Below, piece after piece: positions 28,806 to 37,220 of a stretch of DNA of 37,313 nt (positions are counted from its first letter, which is position 1; every line of letters begins with the position of its first letter). The position numbers and the translations under genes are program-made. The DNA is from JAISFI01 sp031553775 (GTDB lineage: Bacteria; Bacteroidota; Bacteroidia; Bacteroidales; Azobacteroidaceae), in NCBI GenBank assembly GCA_031553775.1, contig JAVBLA010000068.1:1-37313 (forward strand). Reading direction: 5' to 3'. Under the pieces are notes generated by a model. It saw only the letters and a list, made by a program, of their open reading frames with translations. It was not told the origin of the DNA and searched no databases.

Positions 28806-28844
28806 AAAGGGATCCGGAGCCTGATAAATCCGGGTCCCTTTTTT
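28806..28844 (+). terminator. Intrinsic terminator after the susC-susD-GH85 operon
   Basis: AAAGGGATCCGGA (28806-28818) pairs with TCCGGGTCCCTTT (28829-28841) over 13 bp with one G-U wobble and a 10-base loop, followed by TTT. It separates GH85 from the GEVED-repeat gene, which therefore may have its own promoter. Confidence 0.88.
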
Positions 28845-28903
28845 GTTTAATATTTATACATACATATATATCCGTTGGAATGAAATTCTAAAATTTTTAA
28901 TAT

Positions 28904-31900
28904 ATGAAAAGGCTTGTTACTTTTATTTGCCTGTTTTTAATCACAGGCATGTACCTTTCGGCTACAGATTATTGTGTAACCACTAAAACGAGAAATAGAA
29001 CCGACCGGAAAATACAGTCGTGTAAAATTGAAGGCGCTACTTTGTATGGAGAATCTCAGGCCTTTACCAAGGCATTGACAGTGCCGACTTCCGGTTCTGT
29101 ATATTTTAATAAAACTACAGATATCCTGCAGTCAACTATTGGAGATGAATTGACGATCTCTATGGAGAAGACAACTGCAGCCTATACATGGACCTGTTTT
29201 TATATCTGGGTAGATTATAACCAAAATGGAGCTTTTGAAGAAACGGAAGGAGAGCTGGTTTCTTTTACTTATTATGATGATACGGACAATGGTATCGACG
29301 ATGGAGTAGATAGCAACGGAGAAGCTGCGAATGCAGAGGCTCCGCCCTTTTCGAACGGAAGTAATGCGAAAAAGCATTTTCCCAAGTTTGTGATTCCCTC
29401 TACCTCACTTACCGGAGAAACCCGTTTGAGAATTGTAGCGCAATGGAATAGTAAAAATCCTTGCGGCATCGACGATATGGGAACAACCGGAGGCTTTATG
29501 CTGGACTATACCATCAATATCCATAGTGCCACCACTACATTCCCGATAACTCTGGCACAACCGGTAGAAGGTGGTTCTTTTGTCGTGAAGAAAGATGGAA
29601 CTCCGATTACTAGCGGCGATGAAATTTTAGCAGGTACCTTACTTACTGTAGAGCCGACCTTAACTTCTGACGATTATTATTTAAAATCTGTTTTGGTCAA
29701 CGGAGAGTCTGTTACAGGAATGGATGTGCGAGTTACTAAAGCCATGGAGATATCATTGGATATTATTAAGGGCCGGATTGTAACTTTTTCGAAAACCGGT
29801 AACGGAACTCTGAATGTTACAAGTGGAGGTAATGTACTCTCTACAGGTGATGTGGTACTTAAAGGCGAATCTATTACTGTAAAAGTTGTGCCGGATGCGT
29901 TACATGCCGTTCAGACTGTTTCTGTAAACAACCAGGATTATACAGCAGATGCAGTGCTGGAAAACGGCCATACTTTTGTGCTGACTGAAAATACGGATAT
30001 CAAGGCCGTATTTAATTATTTGTATTGTACCACAGCTCTTACAAGAACCCGCTCGACGAACGACCATTATCTGAAATCCTGCACGATTGAAGGAGCTACA
30101 CTGGATGGGGAGGCTCAGACTTTTTATAGCAATAATGACCTGAAAGTGGCAAGATACGGAGCAATGTATAAAAGCCGGATAGAAGAAATATTAAAAGCAA
30201 CCCGGGGTGATACTCTTAAAGTATACATGGAGAAAGATCCTTCTTACGCTTATGCATGGATCAATTTTTATGTCTGGATCGATTATGATCAGAATGGTAT
30301 TTTCGAGGAATCGAAGGGAGAACTGGTTTCGTATAATTATTTTGACATAGATAAGGATATGCCGAATGACAATGGCAAAGACGACGGGGTTGATATTAAT
30401 GGCGTTGCTCCTGCAGATCCGGCTGTGCCCCCTCTTAAAAATGATGGAAAACATCTGCCGGAGTTTATTATTCCTTCCAATGCAGTTGCAGGAAAAACCG
30501 CCTTGCGGATTATTTCCCAATGGAATGGCAAAGATCCTTGCGGAGATCTGACTCGTCTTCCTGCCGAGGGGGGAGTAATTATTGACTATACAATCGATAT
30601 ACATGCTGCAGTCGCTGTAGCTACATTTCCCGTTGTTGTTACACAACCGGCAGAAGGAGGTTCTCTGGTTGTGAAAAAAGACGGAGTAGCAATCAATAGC
30701 GGAGATGAAGTCCCGGCAGGAACTTTACTTACCATAGAACCGACTCTTACTTCTGATGATTATTATTTGAAATCCGTTTTGGTAAATGGAGATCCGGTTA
30801 CAGAAAACCAGGTAGTTGTAGATGAAAGTATTGAAATATCATTAGACATTATCAAAGGCCGGATTGTTACATTTGAATCTGTAGGTAACGGAACTTTCAG
30901 TATAACAAGTGAAGGCAGAAACCTTACATCCGGAGATGTTGTATTAAAAGGAAAATCAATCATACTGAAGGCTGTGCCGAATAAGATGCATATCCTTGAA
31001 AGTGCTTCTGTAAACAGTCAGGATCAGACAGCTGCTGTTGCTTCGGAAAATGGCTATACATTCCTGTTGGCAGAAAATGTGGATATTCAGGTCGTATTCG
31101 AATATTTATATTGTTCTACAACCCTTACAAGAACCCGGGAGGCAGACGATCGTTATCTGAAATCGTGTACTATAGAAGGAGCTACTCTAGATGGACAGAA
31201 TCAGAACTTTTCCAGTAATAACAACCTGAAGGTGGCAATGAACGAAGCGATTTATAAAAATCGCCTCGCAGAAGTCCTGAATGCTTCCAGAGGAGATGTG
31301 TTGAAAATTTATATGGAGGCGGATGATCTTTATCCATATACGGGACTCAATTTTTATGTATGGATTGATTATGATCAGAATGGTATTTTCGAAGAATCGA
31401 AGGGAGAATTGGTTTCTTATAATTATTTTGATTCGGATTGGGGTACAGCTAATGACAATCAGATAAATGATGGCGTTGATATCAAAGGTATTGTACCTGT
31501 AGATCCAATGATTCCCCCTCTTAAAAATAATGGAAAATATCTTCCTGAATTTAAGATCCCGGCTGGTGCCCTTACCGGAGAAACGGCTCTTAGAATTATT
31601 AGCCAGTGGAATGGAAAGGATCCTTGTGGTAACTTATCTCATCTTTCTGCAGACGGGGGTGCTATTATCGATTATTTGATCGATATCCATAAAGGCCCGA
31701 ATACAACGATGGCATCTGTAAAGGAAAATGAGGCTTTGGCTTTCATTGATGCAGAAAATAATCTGGTATTGAAAGGAGTTCCATCCGGATGCCAGGTGCA
31801 GATTTATACGTTCTTGGGACAATCGGTTGCTCAACTTGTTACTTCTTCGGAAAATGAAACAATTGACCATCTTCCGCTGGTTTCCGGATCTGCTTATCTT

Positions 31901-31954
31901 GTGAAGATTAATGGAAATGGCCTGAACCAGGTTTGCAAAGTAGTGAAAAATTAA
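28904..31954 (+). CDS. Three-repeat GEVED surface protein with T9SS sorting domain
   Basis: The 1,016-residue product has a signal peptide ending near YLSA (residue 20). Three GEVED-like domains begin with YC at residues 23, 374 and 736. Each contains an acidic loop of the type DYDQNGIFEESKGELVSYNY and ends with ISQWNGKDPCG or similar. Between them lie pairs of InlB-B-repeat-like beta domains (QPAEGGSLVVKKDGVAINSG; KGRIVTFESVGNGTFSI). The last 70 residues (LKGVPSGCQVQIYTFLGQSV ... VCKVVKN) look like a T9SS tail. No catalytic motif is seen. The same GEVED domain occurs in the GH85 protein just upstream, so a helper role in glycan capture is plausible but unproven. Confidence 0.82.
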   Translation: MKRLVTFICLFLITGMYLSATDYCVTTKTRNRTDRKIQSCKIEGATLYGESQAFTKALTVPTSGSVYFNKTTDILQSTIGDELTISMEKTTAAYTWTCFYIWVDYNQNGAFEETEGELVSFTYYDDTDNGIDDGVDSNGEAANAEAPPFSNGSNAKKHFPKFVIPSTSLTGETRLRIVAQWNSKNPCGIDDMGTTGGFMLDYTINIHSATTTFPITLAQPVEGGSFVVKKDGTPITSGDEILAGTLLTVEPTLTSDDYYLKSVLVNGESVTGMDVRVTKAMEISLDIIKGRIVTFSKTGNGTLNVTSGGNVLSTGDVVLKGESITVKVVPDALHAVQTVSVNNQDYTADAVLENGHTFVLTENTDIKAVFNYLYCTTALTRTRSTNDHYLKSCTIEGATLDGEAQTFYSNNDLKVARYGAMYKSRIEEILKATRGDTLKVYMEKDPSYAYAWINFYVWIDYDQNGIFEESKGELVSYNYFDIDKDMPNDNGKDDGVDINGVAPADPAVPPLKNDGKHLPEFIIPSNAVAGKTALRIISQWNGKDPCGDLTRLPAEGGVIIDYTIDIHAAVAVATFPVVVTQPAEGGSLVVKKDGVAINSGDEVPAGTLLTIEPTLTSDDYYLKSVLVNGDPVTENQVVVDESIEISLDIIKGRIVTFESVGNGTFSITSEGRNLTSGDVVLKGKSIILKAVPNKMHILESASVNSQDQTAAVASENGYTFLLAENVDIQVVFEYLYCSTTLTRTREADDRYLKSCTIEGATLDGQNQNFSSNNNLKVAMNEAIYKNRLAEVLNASRGDVLKIYMEADDLYPYTGLNFYVWIDYDQNGIFEESKGELVSYNYFDSDWGTANDNQINDGVDIKGIVPVDPMIPPLKNNGKYLPEFKIPAGALTGETALRIISQWNGKDPCGNLSHLSADGGAIIDYLIDIHKGPNTTMASVKENEALAFIDAENNLVLKGVPSGCQVQIYTFLGQSVAQLVTSSENETIDHLPLVSGSAYLVKINGNGLNQVCKVVKN
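28970..31690 (+). repeat. Three ~1.05-1.09 kb coding repeats in the GEVED protein
   Basis: Unit starts (the YC codons) are at 28970, 30023 and 31109, giving steps of 1,053 and 1,086 bases. Units 2 and 3 are close at DNA level; for example the block from 30285 to 30345 nearly equals that from 31365 to 31425. Unit 1 is more distant. Unit 3 lacks the two beta domains and runs directly into the sorting tail. Confidence 0.8.
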
Positions 31955-31962
31955 TAAAATAA

Positions 31963-32001
31963 CAATCCGGGATATCAGTATCTATTGAATATCCCGGATT
32001 G
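31963..32001 (+). terminator. Hairpin after the GEVED protein gene
   Basis: CAATCCGGGATAT (31963-31975) pairs perfectly with ATATCCCGGATTG (31989-32001) around a 13-base loop. The following bases are AT-rich without a clean T-run. Confidence 0.7.
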
Positions 32002-32014
32002 AATATTTAAAAAT

Positions 32015-32042
32015 AAAAAAGACTGCCGAGGCAGTCTTTTTT
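32015..32042 (-). terminator. Bidirectional terminator, ferredoxin gene
   Basis: GACTGC/GCAGTC (32021-32026, 32031-32036) with a CGAG loop is flanked by six As and six Ts, giving a 12-bp symmetric stem. It begins next to the ferredoxin stop and can also end transcripts from the + strand GEVED gene. Confidence 0.88.
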
Positions 32043-32043
32043 A

Positions 32044-32211
32044 TTATGCAGGGTGTATTGCTTCTGTGGGACAAACATCCGCACAAGTGCCACAATCCGT
32101 GCAAACTTCAGGGTCAATTTTGTAAATATCTCCCTCTGATATTGCTGATACGGGACATTCGTCGATGCAAGTTCCGCATGCAATACAATCTTCACTGATA
32201 ACGTAAGCCAT
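32044..32211 (-). CDS. 2[4Fe-4S] ferredoxin, 55 residues
   Basis: This small gene encodes a clostridial-type bacterial ferredoxin, a soluble electron carrier in the cytoplasm for anaerobic redox enzymes. It begins MAYVISEDCIACGTCIDECP and contains two complete cluster motifs, C9-x2-C12-x2-C15-x3-C19-P and C37-x2-C40-x2-C43-x3-C47-P. All eight cluster cysteines are present. Length is normal for the family. It has its own promoter (32250-32281) and terminator (32015-32042), so it is a single-gene unit. It has no evident functional link to its T9SS neighbours. Confidence 0.95.
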   Translation of the reverse strand: MAYVISEDCIACGTCIDECPVSAISEGDIYKIDPEVCTDCGTCADVCPTEAIHPA

Positions 32212-32249
32212 TTTTAATGTAATTAAAATTAGTACTCATAATACTGAAA

Positions 32250-32281
32250 CAAAAGTAGAGCAAAAAGGTTGAATACCCAAA
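32250..32281 (-). promoter_or_regulatory. Promoter of the ferredoxin gene
   Basis: On the minus strand, TTTG (32281-32278), a 20-base spacer and TACTTTTG (32257-32250) match the Bacteroidetes TTTG-N20-TAnnTTTG pattern exactly. Transcription would start near 32243, about 30 bases before the ATG. Confidence 0.65.
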
Positions 32282-32370
32282 TGGATATCTATATTTAGAA
32301 AGGTTTTAAATAAGGGCATGCGGGTTTGAAATGGGATACAATAAGATACTTTGATTTACGTTTATAAAAT

Positions 32371-33075
32371 ATGATTCGTAAAACTGTTGTTATCATCCTG
32401 GGGCTTCTTTTGGTACCTGTAGCTTTCGGGCAAAAGCAAAAGCTTAAAAATCAGCCTTATGCAGATCAACGGATGCTTCATTTCGGATTTAGCATCGGTC
32501 TCAACGGGCAGGATATGCTTTTGACTAATTCCGGATATACGGGTGATAACGGGGAAACCTGGTTTTGTGAAATACCGGAGTATTCTGCCGGGTTTAGTGT
32601 GAGTTTGATCGCCGATCTTTACCTGAATCAGTATATGAATTTGCGGTTTGTTCCGACGATCAATTTCGGCGACAGGAATTTTTTTTTCAGGGAAGAAAAT
32701 ACCGGAGAAACTTACAGCTCGGTAGTCCGTTCCAACTATCTTACCTTTCCTTTAGATGTGAAGTTTTCTTCCATGAGGCTTAATAATTACCGTCCTTACT
32801 TTCTTGCCGGTGTATTCGGTGCTTTTGATGTTGGCCGTCAGAAAGATATGCCGGTTCTGCTGAAGCCGGTCGATTATGGTATAGAATTCGGCATCGGCTG
32901 TGATTTTTATCTTCCTATTATTAAGGTTTGCCCGGAAATTAAATTCTGTTTCGGTTTTGCCGATTTGATTGAAAAAGACCGGTCTGATTTGCGGGACAGG
33001 GAATTGTTGAAATATTCTCAGGCTCTTTCCAAGGGTATTTCGCGGATGGTGGTGATTTCATTTTCTTTCGAATAA
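32371..33075 (+). CDS. porT: T9SS outer-membrane protein PorT
   Basis: PorT is an outer-membrane beta-barrel protein needed for T9SS secretion in Porphyromonas gingivalis. The 234-residue product has a signal peptide cleaved near AFG|QKQK. It carries the family pattern: LKNQPYADQRMLHFGFSIGL, SAGFSVSLIADLYLNQYMNL, RSNYLTFPLDVKFSS, GIGCDFYLP, PEIKFCFGFADL and the end SRMVVISFSFE. Length is close to the roughly 240 residues of known PorT. It is monocistronic by its surroundings, with ferredoxin divergent upstream and the sulfatase operon convergent downstream. Together with sprA it shows that the machinery needed by the cargo genes here is encoded close by. Confidence 0.93.
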   Translation: MIRKTVVIILGLLLVPVAFGQKQKLKNQPYADQRMLHFGFSIGLNGQDMLLTNSGYTGDNGETWFCEIPEYSAGFSVSLIADLYLNQYMNLRFVPTINFGDRNFFFREENTGETYSSVVRSNYLTFPLDVKFSSMRLNNYRPYFLAGVFGAFDVGRQKDMPVLLKPVDYGIEFGIGCDFYLPIIKVCPEIKFCFGFADLIEKDRSDLRDRELLKYSQALSKGISRMVVISFSFE

Positions 33076-33151
33076 GATATTTCCGGTTTTTTTATTTGGT
33101 AGTACAAATACGTATTACAGATTTATAGTTTGCCCGTTTATATATGCCGGT

Positions 33152-33195
33152 TAAAAAAAAGAATCAGAGATTAAACTTCGCAATCTCTGATTCTT
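33152..33195 (-). terminator. Intrinsic terminator of the sulfatase operon
   Basis: AAGAATCAGAGATT (33159-33172) pairs perfectly with AATCTCTGATTCTT (33182-33195), with a 9-base loop. On the minus strand the stem is followed by a run of Ts (33160-33153), the expected layout for stopping transcription from the F5/8-like gene. Confidence 0.87.
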
Positions 33196-33254
33196 AACTC
33201 ATATTTTATATTATGTTGAAGATCCTTTATGAGGATACATGTATAATGGATTTG

Positions 33255-34061
33255 TTATTTCACAAATACTTTCTTAGTATGCTCACCAACTTTAACAATA
33301 TAAAAACCCTGGGATAATTTGGCAGAAGCATGAATCGCAGCACCGGCAATCGTATAGACTTTTACCGGCTCATCCGATCCCGTTACCCGGATGTAACCGT
33401 CTTCGGCAAATACCCGGATTTGCTCATTGTTGATTTCTTCAACCGATGTGTTGGCATTTTTGTAAAATTCCATTTCTCCGCAACTAACTAATGCCGGTAA
33501 ATTATTTGCATTGGTATGATAAGACGAAGTCACCACGATTTTTACAGATACGGGAGATGTAAACGTTTTTCCAAATTCTACCAAACGGGGAGCCTTGATT
33601 TGACCGGCATCCGTTTTATTCGTGATCGTGATGAGATAATCATCCACTTTTTCGTAATCGGCGGTGGAGGTTTTTACATATACGGTAAATTCACGGAAAG
33701 TACCATTAATATTGGAGTCGGCCGGACCTTTAGGGTAATAGACCATTTTATCTACCTTGCCGGAACTTGTATTCAATGTATACTCCAGAGTGACAGGCAT
33801 TTTTGTTCTTCCGCCCCATTGTGAGGTGTACTCGTTCAGATAATTTCCGTCGAAAGTCAGATCGATGGAGTATTCCGCGCTTTCTAAAGCCGGGAGATTA
33901 TCACTGCCGGTTGCCGTAGCTCCGGTTATCGTTAATTTTGTTCCTACCACATCACCGGCAACAGGAACGTCTGTTGCTGCCAGTGAAAATTGAGATGCAC
34001 AACTGCCGGTTATAAAAATAAGACCCGCAAATAAAGACTTGAAGTTTGTAAAAGATTTCAT
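33255..34061 (-). CDS. F5/8 type C-like domain protein with T9SS tail
   Basis: The start at 34061 (MKSFTNF) is preferred; in-frame ATGs at 34070 and 34067 would add three or two residues (MMC). The 268-residue product has an N-terminal signal sequence (SLFAGLIFITGS). A galactose-binding/discoidin-like domain contains TFDGNYLNEYTSQWGG, PVTLEYTL, KMVYYPKG, FTVYVKTS and SCGEMEFYKN. A short T9SS-type tail ends the protein (VRVTGSDEPVKVYTIAG-like, then GFYIVKVGEHTKKVFVK). No catalytic residues are seen. It is strongly similar, block by block, to residues about 500-731 of the sulfatase encoded 28 bases upstream, so it looks like a duplicated carbohydrate-binding half. It probably binds the glycan that the sulfatase acts on. 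Confidence 0.83.
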   Translation of the reverse strand: MKSFTNFKSLFAGLIFITGSCASQFSLAATDVPVAGDVVGTKLTITGATATGSDNLPALESAEYSIDLTFDGNYLNEYTSQWGGRTKMPVTLEYTLNTSSGKVDKMVYYPKGPADSNINGTFREFTVYVKTSTADYEKVDDYLITITNKTDAGQIKAPRLVEFGKTFTSPVSVKIVVTSSYHTNANNLPALVSCGEMEFYKNANTSVEEINNEQIRVFAEDGYIRVTGSDEPVKVYTIAGAAIHASAKLSQGFYIVKVGEHTKKVFVK

Positions 34062-34089
34062 ACACATCATAATTTAAGTTAGAAAATAG

Positions 34090-36285
34090 TTATTTAATAA
34101 TCACTTTACCTATATAATCACCTACTTTAACAATATAAACTCCCTCTTGGAGTTTCTCCGATACGTTTACAGGAGAACCCGTACTGGAAAATGCTTCGAT
34201 TGGTTCACTTGAACCGACTACCTTAATATATCCATTTAAATGGTAGAGCTTTATTGGATTGTCTGTAGCTTGTTTATTGATAGAGCTTCCTCCGGTATTT
34301 TTGTAAAACTCCATTTCTCCGCAACTTACTAATTGCGGGGTATTATTTGCGTTGACATGATAAGTTGAGTTCACAACAATTTTGACGGATACCGGGTTCT
34401 TATATGATTTCTCAAATTCGAAAATTTGAGGTGCTTTTATTTGAGAAATATCATCCTTGTTTGTAATGTTAATAACATAATCGCCTGTTTTTTCATAATC
34501 GGAGGTCGCTGTTTTGACATAAACTGTAAATGTGCGGAAAGTCCCATTAACATTTGAATTGGCGGGCCCTTTCGGATAATACACCATTTTGTCGAGTTTG
34601 TCGCTGCCTGCATCCAGAAAATATTCCAGCGTTACCGGCATTTTTGTCAGCCCTTGCCATTGGGAAGAATATTCATTGTCATAGTTTCCGTCGAAGGTTA
34701 ATCGGATTGAATATTCGCTGCTCTGTTCAGCCGTAAGTCCATCAGAGCCTTTAGCTGTTGCACTGATAATGGTTAACTTGGTTCCGGTGATCTCTTCTCT
34801 GGTGCGCGTGCCCGATACTACCTTGGAAAGTAAAGCAGATAATTCAGTCCTGACTTCCGGATACTGGCTGCCTTTGTTTGTTTTTTCTCCGATATCGCTT
34901 GTCAGATCGTATAGTGCACCGGACGCCTGGATATATTTCCAGCCGTCTTTTACAATTACAAGTCCCGGTTGGCCTACAAAGTAGGGACGTCCGGTATCGT
35001 TTTTACCTAACCAGGTTTCCATCTGGTCAAAACTATCCGGAGCGTCATCTTTAGACAAGCTTTCTCCGGTCAGGGCGGCTAAAGAGGCATATAAGTCAAT
35101 TTGGGATACTAAGGCATCGGAGACTTTAGGACTGACTTCTGCCGGCCAATGAACTATAAACGGTATCCGGGTGCCTCCTTCATTATTAGAATATTTACCT
35201 CCACTTAAAATTCCTGCCGGTTTATGGCTGCCTGCCAATTCCACTGCTCCATCTATGTATCCGTCGTCCAAGACGGGCCCATTATCGCTGGTCACAATAA
35301 GAATCGTATTTTCCAGCAAGCCATTTCGTTCGAGAACATTGATTATTTCTCCCACAGACCAGTCAAATTCCGCAATAGCATTTCCTCTTGCTCCCATTTC
35401 CGTTGCATTACTGAAGCGAGGATGAGGGACCCGGGGTACATGGATGTCGTTGGTTGCAAAATACAGAAAGAAAGGTTTATCCTTGTTTGCTTCAATAAAG
35501 GAAACTGCTTTGGAAGTAATGGTGTCTGCTATATTTTCATCCCACCACAGGGCTTTGCCTCCACCTTTCATATACCCGATGCGGCTGATTCCATTTACAA
35601 TAGCCTGGTCATGCCCGTTACTGGGTTTCATCACAGTAAGCATTTCCGGGTGATCTTTCCCCAGGGGTTCGCCTGGAAAAGGGGTATTATAACTAACGGC
35701 TATCGGATGCCCGGGATCGTAATTTGCTACTCGCTGGTTCTCAATAAAAACACAAGGAACCCGGTCTCCAGTGGCCGCCATAATATAGGAATAATCAAAA
35801 CCTAGTTCTTTAGGACCGGGAGTAAGATATCCGTTCCAGTTTTGTCCGTTTTTATCTCCTATTCCCAAATGCCATTTTCCTACAGCAGCGGTTACATACC
35901 CGGCGCCCTGCATCATTTTAGCAACAGTTCCCTGCTCGGGTTTGATAATTGTATAGGCATCTCCTTGTGCGATTCCCGTATCATTTCTCCGGAATGCATA
36001 ATGTCCTGTTAACATGGAATATCTTGACGGAGTACTGGTAGAGGCAACAGCGTGGGCATTGGTGAAACGAATGCCATTATTGGCTAATCTTTCCACATTA
36101 GGAGTACTTACACGAGTTGCTCCATAGGCACTTAAATCTCCATAACCGATATCATCGGCTAGAATAACAATTACATTGGGTTTTTGTGGCGATTCTGCTT
36201 TGATGTCCATGGCGCCTTTTCCCATTGTACAGGAAGCAATGCCGCAGAGAGAGATGAACCAGGGTTGAGAGAATGTGTTTTTCAT
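34090..36285 (-). CDS. Secreted Ser-type S1 sulfatase with F5/8-like and T9SS domains
   Basis: It hydrolyses sulfate esters, probably on host or dietary glycans. The 731-residue product has a signal sequence and then the catalytic domain (about 35-490). Metal ligands D44 and D45 lie in VILADDIGYGD. The formylglycine precursor is S84 in STPSRYSMLTG, so an anaerobic radical-SAM maturase is needed; none is in the window. K137 and H139 lie in GKWHLG, and D334 and N335 in TSDNGP. Residues about 501-662 form a discoidin-like domain, and about 677-731 a T9SS-type tail (EGVYIVKVGDYIGKVIIK). A sorting tail on a sulfatase suggests surface display. It forms an operon with the F5/8-like gene. The exact S1 subfamily and substrate are not readable here. 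Confidence 0.9.
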   Translation of the reverse strand: MKNTFSQPWFISLCGIASCTMGKGAMDIKAESPQKPNVIVILADDIGYGDLSAYGATRVSTPNVERLANNGIRFTNAHAVASTSTPSRYSMLTGHYAFRRNDTGIAQGDAYTIIKPEQGTVAKMMQGAGYVTAAVGKWHLGIGDKNGQNWNGYLTPGPKELGFDYSYIMAATGDRVPCVFIENQRVANYDPGHPIAVSYNTPFPGEPLGKDHPEMLTVMKPSNGHDQAIVNGISRIGYMKGGGKALWWDENIADTITSKAVSFIEANKDKPFFLYFATNDIHVPRVPHPRFSNATEMGARGNAIAEFDWSVGEIINVLERNGLLENTILIVTSDNGPVLDDGYIDGAVELAGSHKPAGILSGGKYSNNEGGTRIPFIVHWPAEVSPKVSDALVSQIDLYASLAALTGESLSKDDAPDSFDQMETWLGKNDTGRPYFVGQPGLVIVKDGWKYIQASGALYDLTSDIGEKTNKGSQYPEVRTELSALLSKVVSGTRTREEITGTKLTIISATAKGSDGLTAEQSSEYSIRLTFDGNYDNEYSSQWQGLTKMPVTLEYFLDAGSDKLDKMVYYPKGPANSNVNGTFRTFTVYVKTATSDYEKTGDYVINITNKDDISQIKAPQIFEFEKSYKNPVSVKIVVNSTYHVNANNTPQLVSCGEMEFYKNTGGSSINKQATDNPIKLYHLNGYIKVVGSSEPIEAFSSTGSPVNVSEKLQEGVYIVKVGDYIGKVIIK

Positions 36286-36975
36286 AAAATAAATTTGTTA
36301 TTAGTGTTAACATTTAATGTTCTATTAATGGTTGTTTTATTTGTTATCAGTGGTCAAAAAAAACAAAAAGTGTAACATGAAATAATACGAAAAATCTGAA
36401 AGTTTCGTTTTTGATCTTTCAAGTTAATCGGGTTTTACAATTTAAGAAGCAAATACATGCGTCTGATTCATACCTTATTTACACGAACACTATAATATAA
36501 ACACAGATAACATCGGCTTATACTCACTACTAATACAATTTACACATTGATGTTATTAAATTGTTTTGTATTTTTAACAATATTATTTTGTCGATGCCTT
36601 AGAAACTGTTTAAAAATAAAGCCATCATATATTGCACTTATAACATACCCTCAGTTTTTCAAATGAAGTACTTTCGGGACACTGTGCTAAGAAATATCCG
36701 GTAAGAAACATCTGGCATCTTAAATTTAAAAATAGTTTTTTATATTCCTACTTGAAATCTGAAAGTCTAAATGACCTTAATATGGCTAATATTGAAGAGA
36801 GGTAGAATGATGTTTTGATTGTTTCTCCTGAAAATAATACCAATTCCAGGTCCTGACTCAGATCTTATTCATGATTATTTAGATGAATAGACTGCTTAAT
36901 CTGAATTTTATTTACTTTGATATTCAATTGGTTATGTTTTTTCTAACAATAAAATAAAAAAAACTCTTCGAAATA
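36286..36975. other. AT-rich interval without a recognisable gene
   Basis: About 690 bases between the sulfatase start and the rRNA promoter hold no coding region I can support. A frame of about 50 codons on the + strand from 36644 to about 36805 lacks a start and resembles nothing I know. An imperfect inverted repeat (near 36602 and 36740, AAACT-TTT-AAAT type) might be the ends of a small dead element, but no target duplication is visible. The sulfatase promoter should lie in the left part; no exact TAnnTTTG was found there. Confidence 0.5.
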
Positions 36976-37007
36976 TTTGGAGTGTATAGCATAAGGTTGT
37001 ACCTTTG
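36976..37007 (+). promoter_or_regulatory. rRNA operon promoter
   Basis: TTTG (36976-36979), a 20-base spacer and TACCTTTG (37000-37007) are an exact Bacteroidetes housekeeping promoter match. Predicted transcription start is near 37014, about 207 bases before the mature 16S end. Confidence 0.75.
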
Positions 37008-37012
37008 CATCC

Positions 37013-37220
37013 GCTTTCCAAAAGAATGGAGTTCGCAAGAGTTACCAAAATGAATGGAAAGCAAGAACCAAGTTCTTTGAAATGATTCCATAAACGAAAG
37101 TGTAGTACAAGTTCCTGCTATATTAATGTATAGTATGGAAAAAGATTTATACAGCTAACGTCAATAATAATTATTATAGAAAAGGATATTCACTGACTAG
37201 GAAAACAAAACAAACAAACA
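37013..37220 (+). promoter_or_regulatory. 16S rRNA leader with boxA-like sequence
   Basis: The transcribed leader starts with a potential stem GCTTTCC/GGAAAGC (37013-37019, 37056-37062). It carries GTTCTTTGA at 37072-37080, which resembles the boxA antitermination element of rRNA leaders. The sequence just before the 16S start is A-rich. Confidence 0.5.

Noticed and set aside
32007..32195. Minus-strand open frame of 62 codons over the ferredoxin gene
   Set aside because: It is the wrong frame; the frame 32211-32044 gives a complete ferredoxin with all eight cluster cysteines.
36184..36375. Small + strand open frame at the sulfatase start
   Set aside because: It overlaps the sulfatase signal region antisense and has no similarity to known proteins.
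36599..36745. Possible miniature inverted-repeat element
   Set aside because: The inverted ends are AT-only and imperfect, and no target-site duplication is seen, so a mobile element is not called.
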